From positions 1-35,468 of the forward strand of contig DATHJB010000157.1 in the NCBI GenBank assembly GCA_035316325.1: DNA of 35,468 bases. The letters run 5' to 3'. Position numbers and translations under genes: made by a program. Shown here piece by piece: positions 1-6,212 of this stretch (positions are counted from its first letter, which is position 1; every line of letters begins with the position of its first letter). The notes beneath the pieces were generated by a model that worked only from the letters and a program-made list of their open reading frames with translations, was not told where the DNA came from and made no database searches. This DNA is from Acidimicrobiales bacterium. GTDB lineage: Bacteria > Actinomycetota > Acidimicrobiia > Acidimicrobiales > VFJN01.

Positions 1-460
1 CGCCCACGTCGACCACCAGGCTGGCGGTGGGCTCGGTGATGGGCAGCCCGCAGCCGATCGCCGCCGCCATGGGCTGCTCGATCAGGAACGTCTCGTTGGC
101 GCCCGCCCGCCGGGCCGCCTCGCGCACGGCCCGCCGCTCCACCTCGGTGATGGCGGTGGGCACGCACAGCACCACCCGGGGACGACCGAAGCGCCCGTGG
201 CGCACCCGCGACAGCAGCAACCGCAGCATGCGCTGGGTCACCTCGAAGTCGGTGATCGCCCCGTGGCGCAGCGGGCGCTCGGCCACGATGTCGCTGGGGG
301 TGCGGCCCATCATCTGCCAGGCGTCGTGGCCCATCGCCAGCACCTCGTGGGTGCGGCGGTTGAGGGCGATGACGGTCGGCTCGTTGAGGACGATGCCCTT
401 GCCCCGCTCGTAGACCAGCGTGTTGGCCGTGCCGAGGTCGATCGCCAGGTCGCGGGCCAT
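1..460 (-). CDS. mreB: Rod shape-determining protein MreB (N-terminal part, cut by window edge)
   Basis: Bacterial actin homologue that forms membrane-associated filaments guiding cell-wall synthesis. About 153 N-terminal residues are visible. They begin MARDLAIDLGTANTLVYERG, the MreB phosphate-1 loop (DLGTANT), followed by LNEPTVIAL, the segment GRTPSDIVAERPLRHGAITDF, VVLCVPTAITEVERRAVREAA and IEQPMAAAIGCGLPI, all in the usual MreB order. The C-terminal half, with the rest of the nucleotide-binding site, lies outside the window. The ATG at 460 shares one base with the stop of the upstream 51-residue membrane protein (TGATG), so the two are probably translationally coupled. It is the last visible gene of a moaE / small membrane protein / mreB operon. 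Identification is firm; which mreB paralogue it is cannot be told from here. Confidence 0.93.
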   Translation of the reverse strand, partial: MARDLAIDLGTANTLVYERGKGIVLNEPTVIALNRRTHEVLAMGHDAWQMMGRTPSDIVAERPLRHGAITDFEVTQRMLRLLLSRVRHGRFGRPRVVLCVPTAITEVERRAVREAARRAGANETFLIEQPMAAAIGCGLPITEPTASLVVDVG

Positions 461-615
461 CACTCGTTCCGAGAGTCGGACAGAGCGCGCATGCCCTCGC
501 GGAAGGAGTCGATGCCCGACTCCACCGACGTGGGCCTGCGCTGCCGCAGGTACAGCACCAACGAGCCGACCGAGGCGATGACCAGCGCCAGCAGGAGGAA
601 CGCGACCGCGCTCAT
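460..615 (-). CDS. Small single-pass membrane protein (51 aa) between moaE and mreB
   Basis: Fifty-one residues starting MSAVAFLLLALVIASVGSLV. Residues about 3-22 form one hydrophobic helix, followed by a basic patch (LRQRRP) and a polar, probably amphipathic tail containing ESGIDSFREGMRAL. Expected topology is N-terminal anchor with the tail in the cytoplasm, judged by the positive-inside rule. Its ATG overlaps the moaE stop by 4 nt (ATGA, 612-615) and its stop overlaps the mreB start by 1 nt. Such tight packing argues that it is a real, co-translated gene. No function is recognised. Linkage to mreB suggests, as inference only, a role in membrane attachment or regulation of MreB. Similar SIDSFRxxMRAL-type tails seem familiar from small actinobacterial proteins, but I could not verify this. 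Confidence 0.75.
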   Translation of the reverse strand: MSAVAFLLLALVIASVGSLVLYLRQRRPTSVESGIDSFREGMRALSDSRNE

Positions 616-1028
616 GCGGTCACCTCCCGCTTCCAGATCGGCGCCGTCGCCTTGAGCGTGTCGATGCAGAAGCGGGCCGCGTCGAACGCCTCCTGGCGGT
701 GCGGAGCGGACACCGCGACCACCACCGAGCTCTCGCCCACCGGCACCTCGCCGACCCGGTGCAGCAGCACGATGCGCCGCACGACCGGCCACTTGGCCCG
801 GGCCTCCTCGGCGACCGAGGACAGCGACGACCCCACGTGCTCCTCGTAGGCCTCGTAGTCGAGCCGGGTGACCCCCTCGACGCCCTCCGAGTGGTCACGG
901 GCCGTGCCGGAGAAGGTGACCACGGCACCGCAGTCGGGGCGCACCACCCAGGCGCTGGCCTCGTCGACCGGGAGCGGGCTCCGCAGCAACCCGATCCAGG
1001 TATCGCCAGAGTCCGGGTGCTCGCTCAT
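612..1028 (-). CDS. moaE: Molybdopterin synthase catalytic (large) subunit MoaE
   Basis: With MoaD thiocarboxylate, MoaE converts precursor Z (cPMP) to molybdopterin in the cytoplasm. The 138-residue length is normal. Family landmarks are GAVVTFSGTARDHSEG (residues about 34-49), LDYEAYEEH (57-64), RIVLLHRVGEVPVGESSVVV (85-104), the APHRQEAF motif carrying His110-Arg111, and C-terminal KATAPIWKRE with Lys126 and Lys133 in the places of the two catalytic lysines. No moaD or other moa gene is visible. Instead it heads an operon with a tiny membrane protein and mreB. The ATG at 1028 sits 6 nt downstream of a TACGAT box, so the mRNA is probably leaderless. The only oddity is the pairing with a cell-shape gene. 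Confidence 0.94.
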   Translation of the reverse strand: MSEHPDSGDTWIGLLRSPLPVDEASAWVVRPDCGAVVTFSGTARDHSEGVEGVTRLDYEAYEEHVGSSLSSVAEEARAKWPVVRRIVLLHRVGEVPVGESSVVVAVSAPHRQEAFDAARFCIDTLKATAPIWKREVTA

Positions 1029-1034
1029 GCGTCA

Positions 1035-1040
1035 ATCGTA
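1035..1040 (-). promoter_or_regulatory. -10 box of leaderless moaE promoter
   Basis: TACGAT on the minus strand, followed by 6 nt and then the moaE ATG. It fits TANNNT, and the expected transcription start falls on or next to the start codon. There is no Shine-Dalgarno between them. Only about 32 bp separate it from the opposing -10 box of the gene at 1085. Confidence 0.6.
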
Positions 1041-1072
1041 CGCCCCGCGCCCCGCAGGCTGCGGACCACCAT

Positions 1073-1078
1073 TATCCT
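1073..1078 (+). promoter_or_regulatory. -10 box of leaderless promoter for the HtrA-like gene
   Basis: TATCCT followed by 6 nt and the GTG at 1085. There is no ribosome-binding site between box and start, which fits leaderless transcription. Confidence 0.55.
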
Positions 1079-1084
1079 GCGGCC

Positions 1085-2245
1085 GTGCCGTTCGATGACG
1101 ACGCGGCTGACGACGTCACCGGTTTCGGTCCGCCACCACATCCAGATGATCGGCTCTGGCGTCACCCGTCGGAGATGGTCGGCTCCGGACCTCGGAGCGC
1201 GCACGCCCCGGCGTCCGCGCACCGCTGGCCCTGGGGTCTGGTCGCTGGTGCCGGCACCGTCGGGGTGATGCTGATCGGCATAGGGCTCCTCGCCTTCGGG
1301 ATGCGCGACCGCGTGACACCGCGGCGCGCCGCGGCGCCACTCGACATCGCCGGGCTCGCCTCGGGGCCGCTCACGTCGTTCGACTCCTCCGGCCTCTTCA
1401 GCGGCCCGCCGCTGGGCAACCGCGAGGCCCGCGACGTGGCGCCCAGCGTCGTCCGCATCGAGGGCGCGGGCACCGGCTCGGGCGTGATCGTGCGGAGCGA
1501 CGGCATCGTGCTCACCAGCGCTCAGCTGGTCGGCAGCCTCCCCGACGTCAACGTGACGCTCGACGACGGCACCTCCCAGACGGCCACCATCCGTGGCACC
1601 GACCCGGTCACCGGCCTCGCCGTCGTCGACCTGCCCGGCGAGGGGTTCACGCCGGCCGACCTCGTGGCCCCCGACGGCCTGGCCCCCGGCGGCACCGTGC
1701 TCTGCGCCGGCGTGAACGACGACGGCTTCACCACGGCGCCCGGCACCCTCACCAAGCCGCTGACCCACACCACCACGCCCGAGGGCGACCCGGTCGACGG
1801 CGTCCTCCAGATCACCCCGCAGACCACCACCTACCCCACCATGCTGGGCAGCGCGGTGGTCGACGGCAGCGGCGCGATGCTGGCGCTCACAACCTGGACC
1901 GACAGCCTCTCCTACTACGCCACCCCGATGAAGGTGGCCGCCAAGGTCGCCGACGACCTGCTGGCGACCGGCTCGGCCCGGCACGCCTGGGTGGGCATCC
2001 TCGGCACCGACGCCCCTGGTGGAGGTGTGCAGCTCACCGAGGTCGACCCCGACGGGCCCGCCGCCGGGAGCCTGCAGGTCGCCGACGTGATCACCGAGCT
2101 CGACGGCAGGCGGATCGCCGACATGTCGACGCTGGTGAGCCGCCTGCAGCTCAAGAGCCCCGAAGACCGGGTCGACGTGACCTACCAGCGCGACGGCGTC
2201 ACCGCCGAGACCGAGCTGGTTCTGTCTTCGCTCAGCCCGGAATAG
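1085..2245 (+). CDS. Membrane-anchored HtrA-like pseudoprotease with PDZ domain
   Basis: 386 residues with HtrA/DegP (S1C) layout: a cytoplasmic N-terminus with a DDRLWRHPSEM motif (21-31), one transmembrane helix (about 51-71), a trypsin-like domain (about 115-275) and a C-terminal PDZ domain (about 297-385). All three catalytic positions are replaced. The TNAHV histidine is Gln147 (VLTSAQLVG), the DLAV aspartate is Gly177 (TGLAVVD) and the GNSGGP serine is Leu254 (PTMLGSAVVD). The intact HtrA at 18409-19680 shows the normal residues. The reading frame is clean, so this looks like a maintained non-enzymatic homologue rather than a decaying gene. A role as a peptide-binding scaffold or regulator outside the membrane is inference. 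The GTG at 1085 follows a TATCCT box by 6 nt. The gene ends inside a convergent terminator. Confidence 0.85.
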   Translation: MPFDDDAADDVTGFGPPPHPDDRLWRHPSEMVGSGPRSAHAPASAHRWPWGLVAGAGTVGVMLIGIGLLAFGMRDRVTPRRAAAPLDIAGLASGPLTSFDSSGLFSGPPLGNREARDVAPSVVRIEGAGTGSGVIVRSDGIVLTSAQLVGSLPDVNVTLDDGTSQTATIRGTDPVTGLAVVDLPGEGFTPADLVAPDGLAPGGTVLCAGVNDDGFTTAPGTLTKPLTHTTTPEGDPVDGVLQITPQTTTYPTMLGSAVVDGSGAMLALTTWTDSLSYYATPMKVAAKVADDLLATGSARHAWVGILGTDAPGGGVQLTEVDPDGPAAGSLQVADVITELDGRRIADMSTLVSRLQLKSPEDRVDVTYQRDGVTAETELVLSSLSPE

Positions 2246-2266
2246 CCGGCCCAGCGAAGACAGAAC
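2219..2266. terminator. Nested-hairpin bidirectional terminator between convergent genes
   Basis: Perfect 14-bp inverted repeat (arms 2219-2232 and 2253-2266, GTTCTGTCTTCGCT and its complement). A smaller CCGG-AATAG-CCGG hairpin (2237-2249) lies in the loop. The left arm encodes the last residues of the HtrA-like protein, whose TAG stop lies in the inner loop. The right arm ends 3 bp before the stop of the opposing SDR gene. There is no clear T-run on either side. Confidence 0.7.
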
Positions 2267-2269
2267 GGT

Positions 2270-3253
2270 TCAGCGGCGGGGCGCGAGCCAGCGGCGCACG
2301 GCCCAGGCCGCGCCCACCGCGGCGCCCGCGACGCTCACACCGGCCACGCCCAACGCCAGCTCCTGGCGCCGGCGGGGGCTCAGCGTGGCCCAGGGACCGG
2401 CCTCGTGGGACTCGACCCAGGCCTCCTCGCTGGAGGTCGCCGGCGTCCAACCGGCCGAGCGCAGCGCGTCGCTGGCCACCACCCACGAGTGCAGGGTGTA
2501 GGGCACCAGCTCGGGCGGTGTCGGACCCAGGCCCGAGCGGAACCGCCAGCGGGCGAACCGGTCGGCCAGCTGCTCCGGCAGGCGCACCCGCGGGCCGACG
2601 CCGGTCAGCGACCGCACCTCGTCGCCGGAGATGGCCTGCTCGGGGGCCACGTTGAAGGCGCCGTCGAGCCGCTTGGTACGGGCCAGGGTGACGGCCGACG
2701 CCAGGTCGTCGAGGTGCAGGAACTGCACCGGCGGCTCCACCGCCAGCTCGGGCACCGCCGGCGCCGGGCGCAGCGCCCGGATCAGCCAGTCGTTGCGGCC
2801 GGGGGTGCGCACCGGGCGCAGGATCGTCACCGTGCTGCCGGGGTGGGCGTCGCGCCACTCGCCGGCCAGGCGCTCCAGCTCGGCCCGCTCGGTGGCGTAG
2901 GTGAAGCCGGGGTTGGGGCGCAGGACGGCCTCGTCGGTGAGCGGGACCGGGTTGTTGGGCCAGGCGCCGTAGACGGTGGCGTCGGACAGCATGACCAGGT
3001 GCTGGACGCTGGCGTCGCCGGCGGCGTCGAGCAGGCGGCGGGTGGCGTCGACGTCGGCCGTGGCACCCGTGGGCGACTGGGGGGTGCCGGTGGCGAGGTG
3101 CAGCACGGACTCGGTGCCGTCGAGCGGGTTCTTCAGGTCACCCCCGAGCACGTCGCCCAGCTCACGGACCTCGGCGTGCTCCCCGTCGGCCAGCAGGCTC
3201 CGCACTTTCCGACCCAACGGGGTATCTGCACCCGTGACCGCGACAGCAACCAT
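2270..3253 (-). CDS. NAD(P)-binding SDR / epimerase-like protein with C-terminal membrane helix
   Basis: 327 residues of the extended short-chain dehydrogenase/epimerase type. It has an N-terminal Rossmann motif (VAVTGADTPLGRKV, a TGxxxxxG variant), HLATGTPQSP, SDATVYG near residue 90, a TYATERAE segment at Tyr119, LRPVRTPG and FLHLDDLASAV. The YxxxK lysine is replaced by Arg123 (Y-A-T-E-R). Residues about 298-318 form a hydrophobic Ala/Gly/Val helix followed by RRWLAPRR, so the protein is probably tethered to the membrane by its C-terminus. I chose the ATG at 3253 because AAAGG lies 8 nt upstream; an ATG at 3271 would add six residues. Substrate is unknown. Because of the Arg, it may bind a nucleotide without classical redox activity. 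Confidence 0.82.
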   Translation of the reverse strand: MVAVAVTGADTPLGRKVRSLLADGEHAEVRELGDVLGGDLKNPLDGTESVLHLATGTPQSPTGATADVDATRRLLDAAGDASVQHLVMLSDATVYGAWPNNPVPLTDEAVLRPNPGFTYATERAELERLAGEWRDAHPGSTVTILRPVRTPGRNDWLIRALRPAPAVPELAVEPPVQFLHLDDLASAVTLARTKRLDGAFNVAPEQAISGDEVRSLTGVGPRVRLPEQLADRFARWRFRSGLGPTPPELVPYTLHSWVVASDALRSAGWTPATSSEEAWVESHEAGPWATLSPRRRQELALGVAGVSVAGAAVGAAWAVRRWLAPRR

Positions 3254-3265
3254 CGTCTCTACCTT

Positions 3266-3271
3266 TACCAT
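3266..3271 (+). promoter_or_regulatory. -10 box for the DUF2342 zincin gene
   Basis: TACCAT followed by 8 nt and the GTG at 3280, with no ribosome-binding site between them. A second candidate, TACCTT, lies at 3260-3265. The box overlaps the start region of the divergent SDR gene. Confidence 0.45.
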
Positions 3272-3279
3272 GCTCTGTT

Positions 3280-4518
3280 GTGAGTGGTCCTACTGGCCCC
3301 GGCAACCCCTTCGAGGGAATGCCCTTCTTCGGTGACATCGCAAAGCTCCTGGGCTCGGGCGGTGGTGTGCCGTGGGATGCCGCCCGCAGCCTGGCGCTGT
3401 CCATCGCCACCGACGGGCAGAGCGAGCCGAACGTCGAGCCGACCGAGCGCATCAAGCTGGAGCAGCTCGCCCGGGTCGCGGAGCTGCAGGTCGCCCACGT
3501 CACGGGCCTGTCGCCCTCCGTCGGCGGCCGGGACCTGACGGTGATGCCGGTCAACCGGGCGCTGTGGGCCACCCGCACGCTCGAGGCCTACCGGCCGCTC
3601 CTCGAACGCCTCGCCAACGCCCTGCGCGCCCAGCCCGACCAGGACACCACCGACCCCGAGGGCCTCCCGGCCGACCCGTCGATGGTCTCCCAGGAGGACC
3701 AGTTCGCGGCGATGCTCGGGCCGATGCTGCAGGCCATGCAGCCCACGATGGTGGCGATGATGGCCGGCTCGATGGTCGGCCACCTGGCCCGCACCTCGTT
3801 CGGCCAGTACGACCTGCCCATCCCCCGGCCGGCGTCCGACGAGCTGGTGATCGTGATGCCGAACCTCGTCGAGTTCGGCGACGAGTGGAGCCTCCCGCCC
3901 GACGACCTGCGCCTGTGGATCTGCGTCCACGAGATCGCCCACCACACCGTGCTCGGCGTGCCGCACGTGCGCCAGCAGCTCGACGAGCTGATCGGCGAGT
4001 TCGCCGCCGGCTTCCGCAACGACCCCGACGCCCTCAGCGACCAGCTCGGGGCCATCGAGGAGAGCGCCGACGACCCGAGCGTCGACCTGCTCGACCGCAT
4101 CCGTCGGGCCATCGGCGAGCCCGGTGCGTTGATCGGCGCCATCCAGTCCGACGAGCAGCGGCGGCTGAAGCCCCAGCTGGAGGCGCTGCTCGCCGTGGTC
4201 GTGGGCGTCGTCGACCACATCATGGACCAGGTGGGCGAGAAGCTCATCGGCAGCTACGGCATGCTCACCGAGGCGCTGCGGCGTCGCCGGGTGGCCACGT
4301 CGGAGGCCGACCGCTTCGTGGAGCGCATGCTGGGCCTGGAGCTCACCCAGTCGACCTACGACCGGGGCACGGCGTTCGTCGACGGCGTGGTGGAGCGGGC
4401 CGGCGAGGACGGCCTGGCCCGTCTGTGGGAGTCGAAGCGCAACCTCCCCAGTCCCCCCGAGGTCGACGCCCCGGGCCTGTGGCTGGCGCGCATCGACCTG
4501 CCCGCCACCGACGACTGA
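3280..4518 (+). CDS. Zinc-dependent metalloprotease-like protein, DUF2342/Zincin_2 family
   Basis: 412 residues. The zinc-binding HExxH motif is intact at His217-Glu218-x-x-His221 (CVHEIAHHTVL) in a long, mainly helical protein, as in the actinobacterial family annotated as a zincin or F420 biosynthesis-associated hydrolase. Other visible parts are a Gly/Pro-rich N-terminus, a methionine-rich helix (GPMLQAMQPTMVAMMAGSMV, about 147-166) and DELVIVMPNLVEF leading to the motif. There is no signal peptide, so it is probably cytoplasmic or peripheral. The true substrate of this family is, to my knowledge, not established. The GTG start is favoured by a TACCAT box 8 nt upstream. The stop lies 19 bp from the stop of the convergent MFS gene. 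Confidence 0.85.
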   Translation: MSGPTGPGNPFEGMPFFGDIAKLLGSGGGVPWDAARSLALSIATDGQSEPNVEPTERIKLEQLARVAELQVAHVTGLSPSVGGRDLTVMPVNRALWATRTLEAYRPLLERLANALRAQPDQDTTDPEGLPADPSMVSQEDQFAAMLGPMLQAMQPTMVAMMAGSMVGHLARTSFGQYDLPIPRPASDELVIVMPNLVEFGDEWSLPPDDLRLWICVHEIAHHTVLGVPHVRQQLDELIGEFAAGFRNDPDALSDQLGAIEESADDPSVDLLDRIRRAIGEPGALIGAIQSDEQRRLKPQLEALLAVVVGVVDHIMDQVGEKLIGSYGMLTEALRRRRVATSEADRFVERMLGLELTQSTYDRGTAFVDGVVERAGEDGLARLWESKRNLPSPPEVDAPGLWLARIDLPATDD

Positions 4519-4537
4519 CGACCGACCGCTCCCAGGT

Positions 4538-6103
4538 CTAGAGGTTCGTCGGGTCGACCACGACCGTCGTGTCGTCGCTGCTCCGTGCCGGAGGCGGCGG
4601 TGGGGGTGGTGGGGGCGGCGGCGGAGGAGGAGGGGGCGGAGGTGGCGGCGGCGGGGGCATCGCCGTGGCCGTCTCGACCGCGACCTCGACCTCGGTGCCG
4701 GACGACGGCGACGCGGTCGGGGGGTTGGGCGGGGGGTTGGGGGACTTCTCGGTGAGGCGGGCCGGGCGGCGGCCGTCGAGGCGCTTCTCGCGGATGCGGT
4801 CGAAGCCCTGGCGGGCCTTGCGGAGGGCCCGGGCCCGGGTGTCGAGGCTCCGGGACGGGACGGGTTTGCCGGCGGCCACGGCCTTCGCCCCGGCCACGTA
4901 GGACAGGAGGGCGAAGGCGGCCGCGCCCGACACGAACAGGAAGCCGAGGCGGGACGGGATCTCCAGGCGGCTCGGGACCATGACCGGGATCAGGGCGCCG
5001 ATCACCCAGATCAGCTGGAACCGGGTCTCGAAGCGGGCGAAGGAACGACCCCGGTTGGCGTCCGGGGCGTCACGCTGGAGGATCGAGTCGAACGCCAGCT
5101 TCGACCCGCTGGCCGCCAGGCCCACCGCCAACGCCATCACCAGGGCGCCGGGGAAGCGACCGACGTACGCGGCCACCACGGCGATCGCCGCGGTGACCCC
5201 CAGGAACAGCTGGATGATCTTCTCCTCGCCCACCGCGCTCTTGCGCAGTGCCGGAGCCACCGCGGCGCCGCTCAGCGCGCCGATGCCGTTGGCGGCCAGG
5301 ATCACGCCGAACTGCCACGTCGGGGCGTCGGCGCGGCGCAGGTCGAAGGCGATCAGGAACGTGATGAAGCCGACGACGCCCCGCAGCAGACCCATGGCGG
5401 AGGCCGCCAGCAGGATGCCGGCGCCCCGCAGCTCGTCGCGCTCGATCGTGTCCTCGCGATCGGGGGCCACCCGCGTCGCCGGGATCTGGGTGCCGGCCAC
5501 GGCAGCCACCCCGAACACCGTCCCCGCCAGCACCATCACCCCGCCCCCGCCGAACAGCACGTTGGCCAACAGGCCCGGCACCGCCGCCACGAACCCCATC
5601 ACGCCCGACAGCAGCGACAGCTTCGAGTTCGACTCCACCAGCTCCTCGTCGGAGCTCACCAACGTCGGCACCAGCGCCGACTTGGCCACCGAGTAGGCCT
5701 TCGACAGCACCAGCACCGCGAACACCTCGGGGAACAGCAGCAGGCTGTCGAGGTGGCCGATCATCAGCACGCAGATCACCGAGCGGAGGGCGTTGGCCCC
5801 GACGACGACCCAGCGCCGGCCTCCCTGCACCCGGTCGAGCCACGGGCCGATCAGCGGGGCGACCAACGAGAACGGCGCCATCGTCAGGATCAGGCCCAGC
5901 GCCACCCGTTCCTTCGCCTGGGTGGGGCTGATCGAGAAGAACAACGAGCCCGCCAGCGCCAGGGCGATCAGCGTGTCGCCGGCCACGGCGGCGGCGTGCG
6001 TGCGTGCCAGCCGCGTGAACGGGGACACCACGAAGGCCGAGGCGCCCGAACGCCGCTGGGCGATCGGCTGCCAGCCCTTGGTGTCGTCGTCGCTCACCGC
6101 CAT
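4538..6103 (-). CDS. MFS transporter with 23-proline run in cytoplasmic tail
   Basis: 521 residues. About 400 residues form a major-facilitator-type membrane domain with many hydrophobic helices. A motif-A-like GPWLDRVQGGRRW lies between helices 2 and 3. The substrate cannot be inferred. After the last helix comes a basic segment (RALRKARQGFDRIREKR), then NPPPNPP, an acidic/Thr stretch and an uninterrupted run of 23 prolines (DNA 4589-4657), ending ARSSDDTTVVVDPTNL. The run uses all four proline codons irregularly, which argues against simple slippage. Translation across it should depend on EF-P. The ATG at 6103 follows a TACCCT box by 7 nt, and a 53-bp repeat sits just upstream. Start and family are secure; the role of the tail is unknown. 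Confidence 0.85.
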   Translation of the reverse strand: MAVSDDDTKGWQPIAQRRSGASAFVVSPFTRLARTHAAAVAGDTLIALALAGSLFFSISPTQAKERVALGLILTMAPFSLVAPLIGPWLDRVQGGRRWVVVGANALRSVICVLMIGHLDSLLLFPEVFAVLVLSKAYSVAKSALVPTLVSSDEELVESNSKLSLLSGVMGFVAAVPGLLANVLFGGGGVMVLAGTVFGVAAVAGTQIPATRVAPDREDTIERDELRGAGILLAASAMGLLRGVVGFITFLIAFDLRRADAPTWQFGVILAANGIGALSGAAVAPALRKSAVGEEKIIQLFLGVTAAIAVVAAYVGRFPGALVMALAVGLAASGSKLAFDSILQRDAPDANRGRSFARFETRFQLIWVIGALIPVMVPSRLEIPSRLGFLFVSGAAAFALLSYVAGAKAVAAGKPVPSRSLDTRARALRKARQGFDRIREKRLDGRRPARLTEKSPNPPPNPPTASPSSGTEVEVAVETATAMPPPPPPPPPPPPPPPPPPPPPPPARSSDDTTVVVDPTNL

Positions 6104-6110
6104 GCCTCAG

Positions 6111-6116
6111 AGGGTA
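6111..6116 (-). promoter_or_regulatory. -10 box of MFS gene, next to 53-bp repeat
   Basis: TACCCT, then 7 nt, then the ATG at 6103: a leaderless-type promoter. The 53-bp repeat (6119-6171) begins 2 bp upstream of the box, so it occupies the -35 and operator region. No TTGACA-like -35 is visible at 17-bp spacing. Confidence 0.6.
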
Positions 6117-6118
6117 AT

Positions 6119-6171
6119 TGCCTCGGCGAAGCCCGAGACCGCTTGGGGCGGCGGCGGGGTGGTTGGCGGGG
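6119..6171 (-). repeat. 53-bp intergenic promoter-adjacent repeat, copy 1
   Basis: Identical to 18342-18394 except for one base (plus-strand A at 6138, T at 18361). The promoter-proximal end contains the stem-loop CTCGGGCTTCGCCGAG (5-bp stem, 6-nt loop, 6122-6137). The distal part is C-rich on the minus strand. In both copies the element lies between two minus-strand genes and ends 2 bp before a TANCCT -10 box. Here the gene before it is regX3 and the gene after it is the MFS transporter. Function is unknown: operator, activator site or mobile REP-like element. Confidence 0.85.
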
Positions 6172-6212
6172 GTATGCGCGTGAACGCGGCCGTCGACGCA
6201 GCCCTTCGAGCC

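Noticed and set aside
4589-4657. Poly-G-like tract considered as a simple-sequence repeat or G-quadruplex locus
   Set aside because: On the minus strand it is an in-frame proline run with mixed codons within the MFS gene. G-quadruplex formation is possible but nothing supports a separate function.
6119-6171. 53-bp repeat considered as an ordinary intrinsic terminator of regX3 and htrA
   Set aside because: The stem is only 5 bp, there is no T-run in either copy, and the fixed 2-bp spacing is to the downstream -10 rather than to the upstream stop codons (41 and 14 bp away).
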